Source: AG25 sp035518815 (lineage in GTDB: Bacteria; Gemmatimonadota; Gemmatimonadetes; Gemmatimonadales; GWC2-71-9). Taken from it: a stretch of 64,000 bases of DNA. The DNA lies in contig DATIXG010000060.1 in NCBI GenBank assembly GCA_035518815.1, forward strand, positions 62,001-126,000, written 5' to 3'. The translations under genes were made by a program, and so were the position numbers. The notes beneath the pieces are model-generated. The model saw nothing but the letters and a program-made list of their open reading frames with translations, ran no database searches and was not told the DNA's origin. Positions 25,081 through 34,045 of the stretch are shown here, piece by piece (within the stretch, counting starts at the first letter, position 1; every line of letters starts with the position of its first letter).

Positions 25081-26810
25081 AAGCGATGATCCAATCGCAG
25101 CGTCAGGCGGACTGGCTCGCCGGACGTCACCCCCTTCGCGACATACACGCCCAGCCCGCCCCAATCGATGCCGAGCCCGAGGTCCGCGAGCCACGACCCG
25201 ATGGTCGGGAACTTGTTCTCAGGCAGCCGCCCCGGTCCGCTGCCCACCAGCCACGCCTGCCCTGCGTCTCCGAACACCACGAAATCGGGTCCCTGCAGCG
25301 ACCACAACGATTTCTTCGAGCTCTCATCCTCGGGTCGGGCCTTCCCGTAGAACCAGTGGAGCGCGAGGTGCCCCCGATACTCGATCTGCGTCAGGATCAA
25401 CCGGTCGCACGCAGCGAGCTGGGTGCCGGCGAACGCGGCGTCGGTGATGTCCGCACTACAGGCGCTGTGCCGGAACGTGTACCCGGAGAGCAGTGCCGGG
25501 CCCCCGATCGACACGCGCTGCTGCAAGGGCAGTGGGTCGCCGCCCAGCCAGCCGCCCATCAGCAGGCGCAGGTTCACGCGGCCCGCCGGGCTCACCCGCG
25601 TATAGCGCCGCACGTCCAGCGACAGGCGGTTGAATTGATACGAGCCGTCGGTGGGGATCGGCGCGCGGACGCTCGCAGGCAACGGCTGTGGCTCCACGTC
25701 CGGCGCCCAGCTCGCGGCAATCCGCCCTTCGATCAGCCAGCCGGCGGTCGGCTGCTCAGCGTCGTTGCGGGTGTCGACCGTCACGGTGCCGCCGAGCGTC
25801 GTGTAGTGCCCCGCGTCGATCGGTCCGTTCGCGCGCCACGACTCGTTGCGGAACAGCGACCAGGGATCGGCAGCCGAGACGCTCGTCTGCCAGTCGTACG
25901 ACAGGTCGAGCGACAGGGTGATGGGTTCGGCCGGGCTCGCGAACACACGGCCGCGCACCCCGCGGTTGAAGTAGTAGTCCCGGTAGTCGCGCTGCACGAG
26001 GAACGCCGCCCAGCCGACTTCGGCGCTCGTCAGTCCCGCGTCCTCGACCGGCGCGACCACGCTGTACGCCCGCGCGCCAATGCCGACTCCCGTGTGCCCC
26101 CCCCCCGCGCGGACCTCCGTGCGGACGATATAGCCCAAGTCCCCGGGCGTGTCGCCCAGGTCGCCCACCGATCGCACGATCCCGAGCGCGTCCACGCGGA
26201 GTCCCACGGTTTCCGACAGGCGCCAGGCGAACTCGGGGCCCAGCACGATCGGCAGGCCTTCCACCCGATTGAACGTGCCGCCGGTCGCGATCGTCAGCGA
26301 TGAACGCGTGTCGGCCCCGGTCCATGTCTTCCGCGCGCTCAGGAACGGCAGGCGCGGGCGCTGGGACACGAGGGCGATCTCGTCGCCCTTCGCCTTGTAG
26401 GCCAGGGGCTCACGATAGACACGCACCTCCCCGCCCACCCGCGCCTGCGGCGCGCGCGCGATGCTGCCGCCGATCACGGTGATGCTGCCCGTCACCTCGC
26501 CCGTCGAGTCGAGCACGACCTCCCCGTCGATCACGAGCAGGCTGCCGGCGATGCGGCCGGCCAGCGAGACCGACCCGTTCCGCACGGCCACGTTGCCCCG
26601 CCACTCGTTCCCGTGCGGCAGGGTCGTGCGTCCCACGAGCCGGGTGGTGGTCGCCGCATTGAAGAACGCCACCGCTTCTTCGGCCACCGTCCGGGGGAGC
26701 TCGTGCGGCGCCGTGGCGGAGCTTTCGGGGTTGATGACGATCGCGGTGTCCTGGCCCCGGGCGAGCGCGGGACCGAAGACCACTATTGCGGCGAGTGCGA
26801 CGGTACGCAT
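25077..26810 (-). CDS. Outer-membrane beta-barrel with bactofilin-like N-terminal segment
   Basis: 577 residues from ATG 26810 (MRTVALAAIVVFGPALARGQ, a signal peptide); ATG 26849 would add 13 residues. After the signal, about residues 65-110 contain short repeated strands, VAVRNGSVSLAGRIAG, VIDGEVVLDSTGEVTGSITV, of the kind seen in bactofilin-like beta-helices. The rest is a long series of alternating beta strands ending in RLTLRLDHRF with a C-terminal phenylalanine, the insertion signal of outer-membrane barrels; GYTFRHS and DAGQAWLVGSG recall the Omp85/BamA-TamA group. Loss of the POTRA domains would be unusual for that group. It lies between the NtrX-like gene and the DUF4390 gene on one strand. 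Confidence 0.65.
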   Translation of the reverse strand: MRTVALAAIVVFGPALARGQDTAIVINPESSATAPHELPRTVAEEAVAFFNAATTTRLVGRTTLPHGNEWRGNVAVRNGSVSLAGRIAGSLLVIDGEVVLDSTGEVTGSITVIGGSIARAPQARVGGEVRVYREPLAYKAKGDEIALVSQRPRLPFLSARKTWTGADTRSSLTIATGGTFNRVEGLPIVLGPEFAWRLSETVGLRVDALGIVRSVGDLGDTPGDLGYIVRTEVRAGGGHTGVGIGARAYSVVAPVEDAGLTSAEVGWAAFLVQRDYRDYYFNRGVRGRVFASPAEPITLSLDLSYDWQTSVSAADPWSLFRNESWRANGPIDAGHYTTLGGTVTVDTRNDAEQPTAGWLIEGRIAASWAPDVEPQPLPASVRAPIPTDGSYQFNRLSLDVRRYTRVSPAGRVNLRLLMGGWLGGDPLPLQQRVSIGGPALLSGYTFRHSACSADITDAAFAGTQLAACDRLILTQIEYRGHLALHWFYGKARPEDESSKKSLWSLQGPDFVVFGDAGQAWLVGSGPGRLPENKFPTIGSWLADLGLGIDWGGLGVYVAKGVTSGEPVRLTLRLDHRF

Positions 26811-26926
26811 GACACGACCCCAGGACGCGGACGAGGCGCGGGGGTGCATGGGGTGTGCCGCTTTCCGGTCGTTCTTGCGGCCCGCCGTAGTGTGTCGGCT
26901 CCGTGTCCGGAGGCAGGCTGGGCGTG

Positions 26927-28306
26927 TCATCCTGCCACGGTCCGGGGCGGCTCGAGACCGAGCCGGCGCATGCGGCGGTAGAGATTCGCGCGGTCGGTGG
27001 ACAGCTTGCGTGCCGCGTCGGCCACGTTGCCCTGGGCTGCCGACAGGGCGCGCGCGATCAGTGTGCGCTCGTAGCGGTCGAGCGCCTGGGACAGCTCCAG
27101 GTCCGTCCACGCCCCACCGTCGACGGCGACGTCCGCGCCTGCCTCGGGCGGCAACACGCGCGTCACGTCGTCCGCGGTGATCACGTCGCCGGTGGCGAGG
27201 ATCGTCAGCCGCTCGATGATGTTCGCCAGCTCACGCACGTTCCCCGGCCAGCCGTAGGCCACGAGGAGTTGCAGTGCCCCGGCGTCGATCCTCGCCAACC
27301 GGCCCAGGCGCGCCTGGTGCCGGGCGAGGAAATGGTGGACGAGGGGGGCCACGTCCTCCGCGCGCTGCCGCAACGGTGGAATGTGAATCGGGAGCACGTT
27401 GAGACGGAACAGCAGGTCTTCGCGGAACTGCCCGTTCTGCACCGCCCGCGCCAGATCCTTGTTCGTCGCTGCGATCACGCGCACGTTCACCGCGACAGGC
27501 TTCTCGGCGCCGAGCCGCTCAATCACGCCCGTCTCGAGGACGCGGAGCAGCTTGGCCTGCGCGTCGAGGCTCAGGTCGCCCACCTCGTCGAGGAACAGCG
27601 TGCCTTGATCGGCGAGCTCGAACCGGCCGACGCGTCGCTCCGTGGCGCCGGTGAAGGCGCCGCGCTCATGGCCGAACATCTCCGACTCGACGAGGTCCTT
27701 CGGGATCGCCGCGCTGTTGACGCACACAAAGGGACGCGCCGCGCGCGTGCTGTTGCGATGAATCGCGGATGCCACGAGCTCCTTGCCCGTGCCCGACTCC
27801 CCCGTGATGAGCACCCGGGCTTCAGTGGGCGCCACGCGGCCAATCATCGCCCGCAGGTCCTCCAGCGCCTGGCTCACTCCCACCAGCGGATCGCTGTGCC
27901 CCAGCGCTTCGTGCAGCCGCCGGTTTTCGGCGCGCGCGCGAGACAGCTCGAGGGCGCTGCGCAGGGCCACGAGCAGACCCTCGGGCGTCAATGGCTTCTC
28001 GAGAAACTGAAAAGCGCCGAGCTTCGTGGCCCGCACCGCGTCCGCCAGATTCGCCTTGCCGCTCATCATGACGACCGGCACGTCGGGCGCCCGCAGCTTC
28101 AGCTGCTCGAGCGTGGCGAGGCCGTCGGGGCCGCCCGGCATCATCAGATCGAGCAGGATCGCGTCGGGCGCGGCCGCGTCAAGCCCGGCGAGTGCCGCGC
28201 TCCCGTTGGACGCCTCCGCGGTCTCGAATCCCTCCATCTCGAGCAGGGCGCGCACCATGCGGCGGATGTTCGCCTCGTCGTCCACCACGAGAACCCGCGG
28301 GCTCAT
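26927..28306 (-). CDS. NtrC-family sigma-54 response regulator (NtrX-like)
   Basis: A 459-residue activator. Residues 1-120 are a receiver with VLVVDDEANIRRM, phosphorylated aspartate in AILLDLMMPGG and EKPLTPEGLL. The AAA+ domain has Walker A GESGTGKELVASAI near 166, the sigma-54 contact loop GAFTGATERR, Walker B GTLFLDEVGDL, and the arginine-finger region FREDLLFRLNVLPI. The C-terminus has a Fis-type helix-turn-helix, NVADAARKLSTDRANLYRRM. It would open sigma-54 promoters when phosphorylated by the kinase encoded just upstream (ATGA overlap). No sigma-54 gene is in the window. Confidence 0.93.
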   Translation of the reverse strand: MSPRVLVVDDEANIRRMVRALLEMEGFETAEASNGSAALAGLDAAAPDAILLDLMMPGGPDGLATLEQLKLRAPDVPVVMMSGKANLADAVRATKLGAFQFLEKPLTPEGLLVALRSALELSRARAENRRLHEALGHSDPLVGVSQALEDLRAMIGRVAPTEARVLITGESGTGKELVASAIHRNSTRAARPFVCVNSAAIPKDLVESEMFGHERGAFTGATERRVGRFELADQGTLFLDEVGDLSLDAQAKLLRVLETGVIERLGAEKPVAVNVRVIAATNKDLARAVQNGQFREDLLFRLNVLPIHIPPLRQRAEDVAPLVHHFLARHQARLGRLARIDAGALQLLVAYGWPGNVRELANIIERLTILATGDVITADDVTRVLPPEAGADVAVDGGAWTDLELSQALDRYERTLIARALSAAQGNVADAARKLSTDRANLYRRMRRLGLEPPRTVAG

Positions 28307-29493
28307 GCGGGGAAGACCATGGTAAAGGTCGCTCCGCCTCCCGGGGTGTCGCCCAACCGGATCGTGCCACCGTGCGCGTCGAGCGTCTGGCGCACCAGCG
28401 CGAGCCCGAGCCCCGTGCCGTCCTCCTTGGTGGTGAAGTACGGCTCGAATACGCGCTGGCCGATCTCCGCGGGCACGCCCGGCCCGTGGTCCGCCACCTT
28501 CACCACCAGGCCCGCGTCGTCGCTCGTCACGGCGACGTCGATTCTCCCCCGGCCCCCCATCGCCTCGGCGGCGTTGCGCAGCAGGTTCGAGAACGCCCGG
28601 CGTAGCGGATCGTAGTGCCCGCGCAGCGTGCGGCGGCCACCGTTCGCGCTCACGACCACGGCTACGCCCTCAGGCACGCTCGTGCGACCCAGCTCCTCGA
28701 GCAGCTCGACCACGTCGACCTCGCTCTGGGGTCCCTCCGGCAAGCGGCCGAAGTCGGCGAACTCCCGCGCCAGCCGATCGAGGCGCTCGGTCTCCGCTGC
28801 CATCACGTCGACCGCGACGCCGCTCCGTCCCTCGAGCGGCGCTTCGGGACGCCGCAGCTGATCCACGGCGATCCGCATCGCCGTGAGCGGATTCTTGATC
28901 TCGTGTGCCACCCGCCGCGCCACTTCCCGGAACGCTCGGAGCCGCACGGCTTCGAGCTCCCGCTCGTGCGCCGCCTCGAGCGCGCTCGCCAGCTCGCGCA
29001 GCGCCTGCCGGAGTGCCTCGAATTCGGGAGCGCCGCGCGACGCCGGGCCGACCGGAAGCGGCAGGCGACGCCTGATCAGCCGCGTCCACCCCACCAGCTC
29101 GTCGATTGGCCGGGAGAGCTGTCGCGACAGATGTCCCACCAGGCGCACGGCCGCGAACAGCACCAACGCGCCGAGCACGACCACCACCGCGACGAATCCA
29201 CCCGCGTAGTAGCGGAAATAGGTCTCGGCCCGCCGCGCCAGCGTGACCGAGGTCGAGATCTCGCCGAGGTGCGTCCGCATCGCCTCTCGCTCGGCGGGCG
29301 CGAGACGCACCGTGTCCACCTGCTCGAGCATCCGGCGCGCGGACTGCGCCACCTGCTCAAGCGAGGCCCGCGCTCCCGCCGACGGGGCCGCCGCCCGCAC
29401 CGCCAGCGCCCACCCGATCACGGCCAGAAACGTCGGCACGGCCGTCACGGCCGCCAGTACGAGGAAAATCCGCTGCCGAAACGAAAGCGGCAT
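28303..29493 (-). CDS. NtrY-like membrane sensor histidine kinase
   Basis: A 396-residue kinase from ATG 29493 (MPLSFRQRIFLVLAAVTAVP). Two membrane helices (about residues 10-32 and 96-118) enclose a small periplasmic sensor of some 60 residues rich in charged helices, followed by a HAMP-like linker. The DHp helix has REVARRVAHEIKNPLTAMRI with the phosphorylated histidine near 196. The ATPase has N-box FSNLLRNAAEAM, G1 VADHGPGVP and G2 DGTGLGLALVRQTLD. Its stop overlaps the regulator's start, so the two form a phosphorelay pair. The signal is unknown; the downstream barrel and DUF4390 genes suggest envelope state. Confidence 0.93.
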   Translation of the reverse strand: MPLSFRQRIFLVLAAVTAVPTFLAVIGWALAVRAAAPSAGARASLEQVAQSARRMLEQVDTVRLAPAEREAMRTHLGEISTSVTLARRAETYFRYYAGGFVAVVVVLGALVLFAAVRLVGHLSRQLSRPIDELVGWTRLIRRRLPLPVGPASRGAPEFEALRQALRELASALEAAHERELEAVRLRAFREVARRVAHEIKNPLTAMRIAVDQLRRPEAPLEGRSGVAVDVMAAETERLDRLAREFADFGRLPEGPQSEVDVVELLEELGRTSVPEGVAVVVSANGGRRTLRGHYDPLRRAFSNLLRNAAEAMGGRGRIDVAVTSDDAGLVVKVADHGPGVPAEIGQRVFEPYFTTKEDGTGLGLALVRQTLDAHGGTIRLGDTPGGGATFTMVFPA

Positions 29494-29574
29494 ATTTCGT
29501 CCGGAAGCCAATCTAGGGCCATGTCCCGGGTGCGACAATTCGACACGGAAGCCAACGGCAGGGAGGGAGCAGGG

Positions 29575-29994
29575 ATGAAGAGCCATACGCACTACCTCTG
29601 GTTCACCACCAAGCGCCGTCAGGAGATCATTGACGTCACGGATGACGTCGCGGCGCAGGTGGCCGCGAGCGCGGTGCGTGAGGGCGTCGTGCTCGTCAGT
29701 GCCATGCACATCACCGCCTCCGTGTTCGTCAACGATCACGAGTCGGGCCTGTGGCAGGACATTCTCCACTGGCTCGAGGAATCGATCGCGCCGTGGGATC
29801 CGGAGCGCTACCACCACAACGAGACGGGCGAGGACAACGCGGCCGCCCACCTGCGCAGTCTCACCATCGGTCACGAGGTCATTGTACCGATCACGGCGGG
29901 GAAGCTCGACCTGGGCCCCTGGCAGCGGGTTTTCTATGGGGAATGGGATGGGCAACGCCGTAAACGGGTGATTATCAAGGTCCTGGGCGACTGA
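29575..29994 (+). CDS. YjbQ-family protein (UPF0047)
   Basis: A 139-residue single-domain protein. ATG 29575 is preceded by GGAGGGAGCAGGG; the ATG at 29521 has no such site and gives residues that do not fit the family. FTTKRRQEIIDVTDDV, SAMHITASVFVNDHESGL, NETGEDNAAAHLRSLTIGHE and LGPWQRVFYGEWDG are the conserved YjbQ blocks, with three His and several acidic residues lining the trimeric active site. Family members have weak thiamine-phosphate synthase activity; the true role is unsettled. It is divergent from the histidine kinase gene and stands alone. Confidence 0.93.
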   Translation: MKSHTHYLWFTTKRRQEIIDVTDDVAAQVAASAVREGVVLVSAMHITASVFVNDHESGLWQDILHWLEESIAPWDPERYHHNETGEDNAAAHLRSLTIGHEVIVPITAGKLDLGPWQRVFYGEWDGQRRKRVIIKVLGD

Positions 29995-30098
29995 CACCCC
30001 TTTTTCTTTCGCCGCAAGTTGTTTAATTTCAATACACTGATAGAAGCGGCAGGGATGGGGGTGGCGTCGGGCATCAGGCGGCGCTTGACGACTCCGGC
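29995..30098. other. AT-rich gap after yjbQ
   Basis: This gap, with the doubtful frame at 30099-30335, makes 337 bases without a secure gene. A T-run CCCCTTTTTCTTTC follows the yjbQ stop and TACACT lies at 30033-30038, but no matching -35 or stem is clear. It probably holds the promoter of the NYN gene; I cannot place it. Confidence 0.3.
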
Positions 30099-30335
30099 AT
30101 GAGAGCCGGGGATCGCTCGCTGGCGCGCCGAGGTGGTTTCGGCGGCCCACCCAGCATCGAACCTGCCGAATACAACACGACGGGCGACGAGTTATTGAAC
30201 GCGTTCCAACGCGCTGTCGCCGCACACATACAGCCAGACCCGGCGGTGTTGCCGCGAGACCCTCGTCCATCGTTCATGGATGAGGGGCGCGGGACGCTGC
30301 GCCGGCTCGGGCGAACCACGAGTACAACCACATGA
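30099..30335 (+). CDS. Possible small protein upstream of the NYN gene
   Basis: A 78-codon frame starting MRAGDRSLARRGGFGGPPS and ending in a TGA that overlaps the ATG of the NYN protein (ATGA), the same coupling seen at many real gene pairs here. Against it: no clear ribosome-binding site, a mixed third-codon-position composition, and no family I recognise. It has no membrane segment and ends in RTTSTTT. It could be a real leader or translation-coupling frame, or chance. Confidence 0.25.
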   Translation: MRAGDRSLARRGGFGGPPSIEPAEYNTTGDELLNAFQRAVAAHIQPDPAVLPRDPRPSFMDEGRGTLRRLGRTTSTTT

Positions 30336-32212
30336 TGCAACAACAGCCGCACGCCCACATCGCACGGCCTGCCCACAAAGAACCACCGCCTCACGCCCCC
30401 AATGCCGCGCTCATGATCGACTTCGACAACGTGACCATGGGCATCCGCTCGGACCTGCAGTCGGAGTTGAAGCGCTTGCTCCAGTCCGAGATCATCCGGG
30501 GCAAGGTTGCGGTGCAACGGGCCTACGCCGACTGGCGCCGCTACCCGCAATACATTGTCCCTCTCTCCGAATCGTCGATCGACCTGATCTTCGCACCTGC
30601 CTACGGCTCCAACAAGAAAAACGCCACCGACATTCGCCTCGCGATCGATGCGCTCGAGCTGGTGTTCACGAGACCCGAGATCGGGACGTTCATTCTCCTG
30701 TCCGGGGACAGCGATTTCTCATCGCTCGTGCTCAAGCTGAAGGAATACGGCAAATACGTGATCGGAGTCGGGATCCGCGAATCCTCGAGTGATCTCCTGA
30801 TCCAGAACTGCGACGAGTACTACTCGTACAACGAGCTGGCGGGCCTGACCAAGGAATCGGAAGTGACGCTCGAGCGGCGCGATCCCTGGGAGCTCGTGGT
30901 CGAAGCCGTGAAGCAGATGACGGCCCACAACGACGTGATGCGCTCGGATCGCTTGAAGCAGGTGATGCAGGAAATCGATCCTTCTTTCAACGAGAAAGAC
31001 GCGGGCTTCTCGCGGTTCAGCAAGTTCGTGCTCGAGGCTGCGCACCGGGGCCTCGTGTCGCTCACCAAGCTCGACAACGGCCAATACGAGCTGGCGCTCG
31101 GCCCCGATGTCCTGGGCGCGGCGGCGAATCCCTCGGCTGCGCGTGAACATGCGGCCCCCGCGCGGCGCGAGCGCCAGTCAGCCGGAACGGGAGAGGGCAA
31201 CGGACGCACTCGGCGCGGGTCGGGATTCTCGCTCGGCGAGGCGTTCGGGCTCCTGAAGCAGGCGCTCGGCCGCCTCGGGGCGGGTGAGCACACCGTGACC
31301 GCCGACGAAGTCCGCGAGACGATGATCGAGATCAAAGGCGGCGAGGCAGGACCGCTCGAGGCGGAGCGATTCCCCAAGCTCCTCCGCCAGGCGCACGATG
31401 CCGAGATCATCGATCTCTCGAAGGTCGATGACGGCGCCTATGCCGTGAAACTCCGGGAATCGGCAGCCGCACCGGAAGTCGAGGCCGGGCCACCGGCGGA
31501 ATCCGTCCCCATGGACGACACAGTTGGCGCGGCGCCTGCGTCTCCGGCGACCGGACCGGGTGCCACGCCCGCCGGCGTTCCATCCCGTAGCGCGCGCTTC
31601 CGGCGTGGCTCGCGGGGGGGACGCGTTCCGCCGCCCGAGATCCCCAGGATCGGGGTGGTCGAAGTCGACCCGAATTTCAAGCCACGCGTCGATCTCACCC
31701 CAGCCAAGCGCCCAAGCGCTGAACCGGGGATGGCCGGCACCCCCACCCCGGGGATGGGGGAGGCGGCTCGAGGGGCAGGAGGGTTTGGCGCGGGGCGCGT
31801 GGACGACGCTCGCAGCGGCGAGCGTGAGGACCGCGGGGCCCGCGGGGGTCGTGGAGGTCGGGGCGGGGGAGGGCGCGGTGGTCGGGGCAGCGCAGGGCGA
31901 GAAGGTCAGCCCCCTCGCAGTCATGAGGGAGCCGAGCGCGAGGGCGGAGGACGGAGCCGCGGCCGGCGCGGTGGCCGGGGACGCGGCGGACGACGGCGCA
32001 ATGGAGAGCCGGGGTCTGAGCGGCCAGCGGAGCGAACCGAACTCGGGGATGCATCGCAGCGCACGCGGGCGCCGTTTACCCCGGTTCCCACGCCTGCCCC
32101 AACGCCGGCTCCCACACGCCTGGCGGCGCCCCCTGCCGCGGCGCCCGCCGACGAGTCGGATGGCGAATCGTTCTGGACCAAGGTAAAGCGCGGGCTCACC
32201 GGCGGCGCGTGA
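30332..32212 (+). CDS. NYN-domain nuclease with LOTUS (OST-HTH) domains and RGG tail
   Basis: A 626-residue protein. Residues 25-165 are a NYN (LabA-like PIN) domain: ALMIDFDNVTMGI, KNATDIRLAIDALEL and ILLSGDSDFSSLVLKLKEYG supply the four aspartates of the metal nuclease site. Two LOTUS/OST-HTH winged helices follow, about 185-262 (DPWELVVEAVKQM, FSRFSKFVLEAAHRGLVSL) and 300-380 (FGLLKQALGRL, FPKLLRQAHDAEIIDL). Residues about 420-570 are disordered and very rich in RGG and RG repeats, as in eukaryotic RNA-binding proteins, and a short helix EDGESFWTKVKRGL-like segment ends the chain. The domain order resembles eukaryotic MARF1. I infer RNA cleavage or silencing. It overlaps the next gene by GTGA. 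Confidence 0.85.
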   Translation: MMQQQPHAHIARPAHKEPPPHAPNAALMIDFDNVTMGIRSDLQSELKRLLQSEIIRGKVAVQRAYADWRRYPQYIVPLSESSIDLIFAPAYGSNKKNATDIRLAIDALELVFTRPEIGTFILLSGDSDFSSLVLKLKEYGKYVIGVGIRESSSDLLIQNCDEYYSYNELAGLTKESEVTLERRDPWELVVEAVKQMTAHNDVMRSDRLKQVMQEIDPSFNEKDAGFSRFSKFVLEAAHRGLVSLTKLDNGQYELALGPDVLGAAANPSAAREHAAPARRERQSAGTGEGNGRTRRGSGFSLGEAFGLLKQALGRLGAGEHTVTADEVRETMIEIKGGEAGPLEAERFPKLLRQAHDAEIIDLSKVDDGAYAVKLRESAAAPEVEAGPPAESVPMDDTVGAAPASPATGPGATPAGVPSRSARFRRGSRGGRVPPPEIPRIGVVEVDPNFKPRVDLTPAKRPSAEPGMAGTPTPGMGEAARGAGGFGAGRVDDARSGEREDRGARGGRGGRGGGGRGGRGSAGREGQPPRSHEGAEREGGGRSRGRRGGRGRGGRRRNGEPGSERPAERTELGDASQRTRAPFTPVPTPAPTPAPTRLAAPPAAAPADESDGESFWTKVKRGLTGGA

Positions 32213-32784
32213 AGCCTCTACCGCCCTCGTTCTACGCGCGACCGACGCATCTGGTCGCGCGTAGGCTTTTGGGGCAGTTGGTCGTGAGCACGGTCGGTGG
32301 CACACGCACGGCCGGCGTCATTGTGGAGACCGAGGCCTACGTCGGTCCGCACGACCCCGCCTGTCACGCCTACGGCAACCGGCGCACCGCGCGTACCGAG
32401 GGCCTGTATGGGCCACCGGGCACCGCCTACGTCTACTTCACCTATGGCATGCACTGGTGTCTGAATGCGGTGACGATGCGGAGGGACTATCCGGCGGCGG
32501 TGCTGATCCGCGCGCTCGAGCCGCTCGAAGGGCTCGCCACCATGCGGCGGCGACGTGGGGATGTGAGAGATCGCGTCCTGTGCGCGGGGCCCGCGCGGCT
32601 CTGCCAGGCGCTCGGCGTCACGGGGAGGCTGAATGGCGTGTCGCTACAGCGGGGCACGTTGAGGATTCTCGAGATGCCACGGCGCCGCGCCCGAATCGTC
32701 CGCACGCCCCGCGTCGGCATTTCGCGGGCGACCAGCTGGCCGCTTCGTTTTCTCTTCGCTGACTCGCCCTGGGTTACTGCTTAG
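32209..32784 (+). CDS. DNA-3-methyladenine glycosylase (AAG/MPG family)
   Basis: A 191-residue base-excision repair enzyme that removes alkylated purines. It starts at GTG overlapping the previous stop. FYARPTHLVARRLLGQLVV, GVIVETEAYVGPHDPACHA (with the catalytic glutamate in ETEAY), GNRRTARTEGLYGPPGTAYVYF split as TEGLYGPPGTAYV and YGMHWCLNAVT, plus VLIRALEP and LCAGPARLCQALGV are standard MPG blocks. Length fits the bacterial form. Its coupling to the NYN-LOTUS gene may be simple operon packing. The 3' end overlaps the convergent outer-membrane gene by 4 nt. Confidence 0.95.
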   Translation: MKPLPPSFYARPTHLVARRLLGQLVVSTVGGTRTAGVIVETEAYVGPHDPACHAYGNRRTARTEGLYGPPGTAYVYFTYGMHWCLNAVTMRRDYPAAVLIRALEPLEGLATMRRRRGDVRDRVLCAGPARLCQALGVTGRLNGVSLQRGTLRILEMPRRRARIVRTPRVGISRATSWPLRFLFADSPWVTA

Positions 32785-34019
32785 CGCTCGCCGACACCTT
32801 CGCGCGCGCTGCCAAAGCTGTAGCGCAGGCCACCCTGAAGCGTGTGGGTCACGCCGCTGATGAGAAACCCGCTCGCACGCGACGTCAACAGGTAGTGACC
32901 GTAGAGGGACATCCGGCCCTGTCGCGCCTCGATCCCCGCCATCCAAAAGAAGAACGCCTTCGAGGAAGCATCCTCCGCCGCGAGCTGCACGAGCTGCGCG
33001 TCCGTCGCGGTGCACGCCGTGCAGGTTGCCACGGGATTCAGGATTTGCACAATCATGAAGCCGGCACCGCCGAACGGCTGGACGGCCTTTTGGACCGGGA
33101 AGGCCAGGACGCCCGCGATGATGCGGCGCATCTCGTTGAACGCCACATTGCCGGGCTCGAGCGTCCCGTCCGGATGGGTGATCGTGGCGTGCCGGTCCGA
33201 CAAGAAGAACGACTGCTCGTAGGCCACGTACAGCGCCGTCCGCTTTGCCGTCACGAGCCAGTGCCCGCCGAACGTCGGCTCGGCCGAGAACCCGTCGTAG
33301 TCCGTATTGAAGGCCACCACGCCGCCCTGCGCGCCCCAGAACCACTGCTGGTGCCACCCTGAGGTCTGGGTCACAATCTTTTCCTTGGTGGGGGGGGGAG
33401 GTGGCAGCGTTCCCCCGGCGGCGAGAATCGAGTCGCGGGTCTCCTTGGGCAGTTCGGGAGCGGCAGGTTCATGGGTCCCCCCGCCACCCTTGCCGAAGAG
33501 GAAGAACGACAAGCCAGCCGAACCCGTGAAGTCGAGGGGCTTGGCCCCGCCCAGGTACTGGTCGAACGAATAGAACGCCTTGGCCTCGAGCCGCAGGGCC
33601 AGCCTCTTCCCGAAGAAAATCTTGTCGCCGATCCCGCCGTGGATCATGTTGAGATCAACGAAGGGGTCCGTACCGCCCCAATGCGCCCGGGTGTACCCCC
33701 CGATCACGTAGAGATTGTTGTGCTCGCCACCGGAATTGAGCACGAGGCTGGCACCGAACCGCTGGAGCCTGGTCCCGAAGGCAACGCCCCCGTTGACGCC
33801 AGTCGGGCTCGCCATGTCGAAGGTGGTCTCAATGCCGAAGTAATCGCTGAGGTAATAGCCCAGTACCGCGCCGCCACCGAAGCCGTTGTCGAGGGTGTAG
33901 GTGGCGTCGTAGCCGGTGTATGTCCCAAACCCACCTATCTCAAGCTGGTGGCCGTGTTGGGCGCTCAGGTTGGCGGTCCCAACTGCCAACGCCAGAGCAG
34001 CGATCGTGAGTACCCGCAT
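32781..34019 (-). CDS. Two-part outer-membrane beta-barrel protein
   Basis: 412 residues from ATG 34019, preceded by GAGGAG at the right distance; a signal peptide MRVLTIAALALAVGTANLSA ends before QHGHQ. The mature chain has two blocks of alternating beta strands, about residues 25-185 and 235-405, each ending in aromatic strands, joined by a linker rich in Gly, Pro and Glu (FGKGGGGTHEPAAPELP, TLPPPPPTKEK). This looks like an eight-strand OmpA-like barrel in duplicate or two fused barrels. No recognised enzymatic residues. A perfect 7-bp G/C hairpin lies 27 nt before the start codon. The lab name of the family is unknown to me. Confidence 0.6.
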   Translation of the reverse strand: MRVLTIAALALAVGTANLSAQHGHQLEIGGFGTYTGYDATYTLDNGFGGGAVLGYYLSDYFGIETTFDMASPTGVNGGVAFGTRLQRFGASLVLNSGGEHNNLYVIGGYTRAHWGGTDPFVDLNMIHGGIGDKIFFGKRLALRLEAKAFYSFDQYLGGAKPLDFTGSAGLSFFLFGKGGGGTHEPAAPELPKETRDSILAAGGTLPPPPPTKEKIVTQTSGWHQQWFWGAQGGVVAFNTDYDGFSAEPTFGGHWLVTAKRTALYVAYEQSFFLSDRHATITHPDGTLEPGNVAFNEMRRIIAGVLAFPVQKAVQPFGGAGFMIVQILNPVATCTACTATDAQLVQLAAEDASSKAFFFWMAGIEARQGRMSLYGHYLLTSRASGFLISGVTHTLQGGLRYSFGSAREGVGER

Positions 34020-34045
34020 GGGACAGCTCCTCAGGTAAGGACCCT

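Noticed and set aside
30074..30550. Minus-strand frame across the NYN gene start
   Set aside because: Overlaps the strongly conserved NYN domain; composition is shadow-like.
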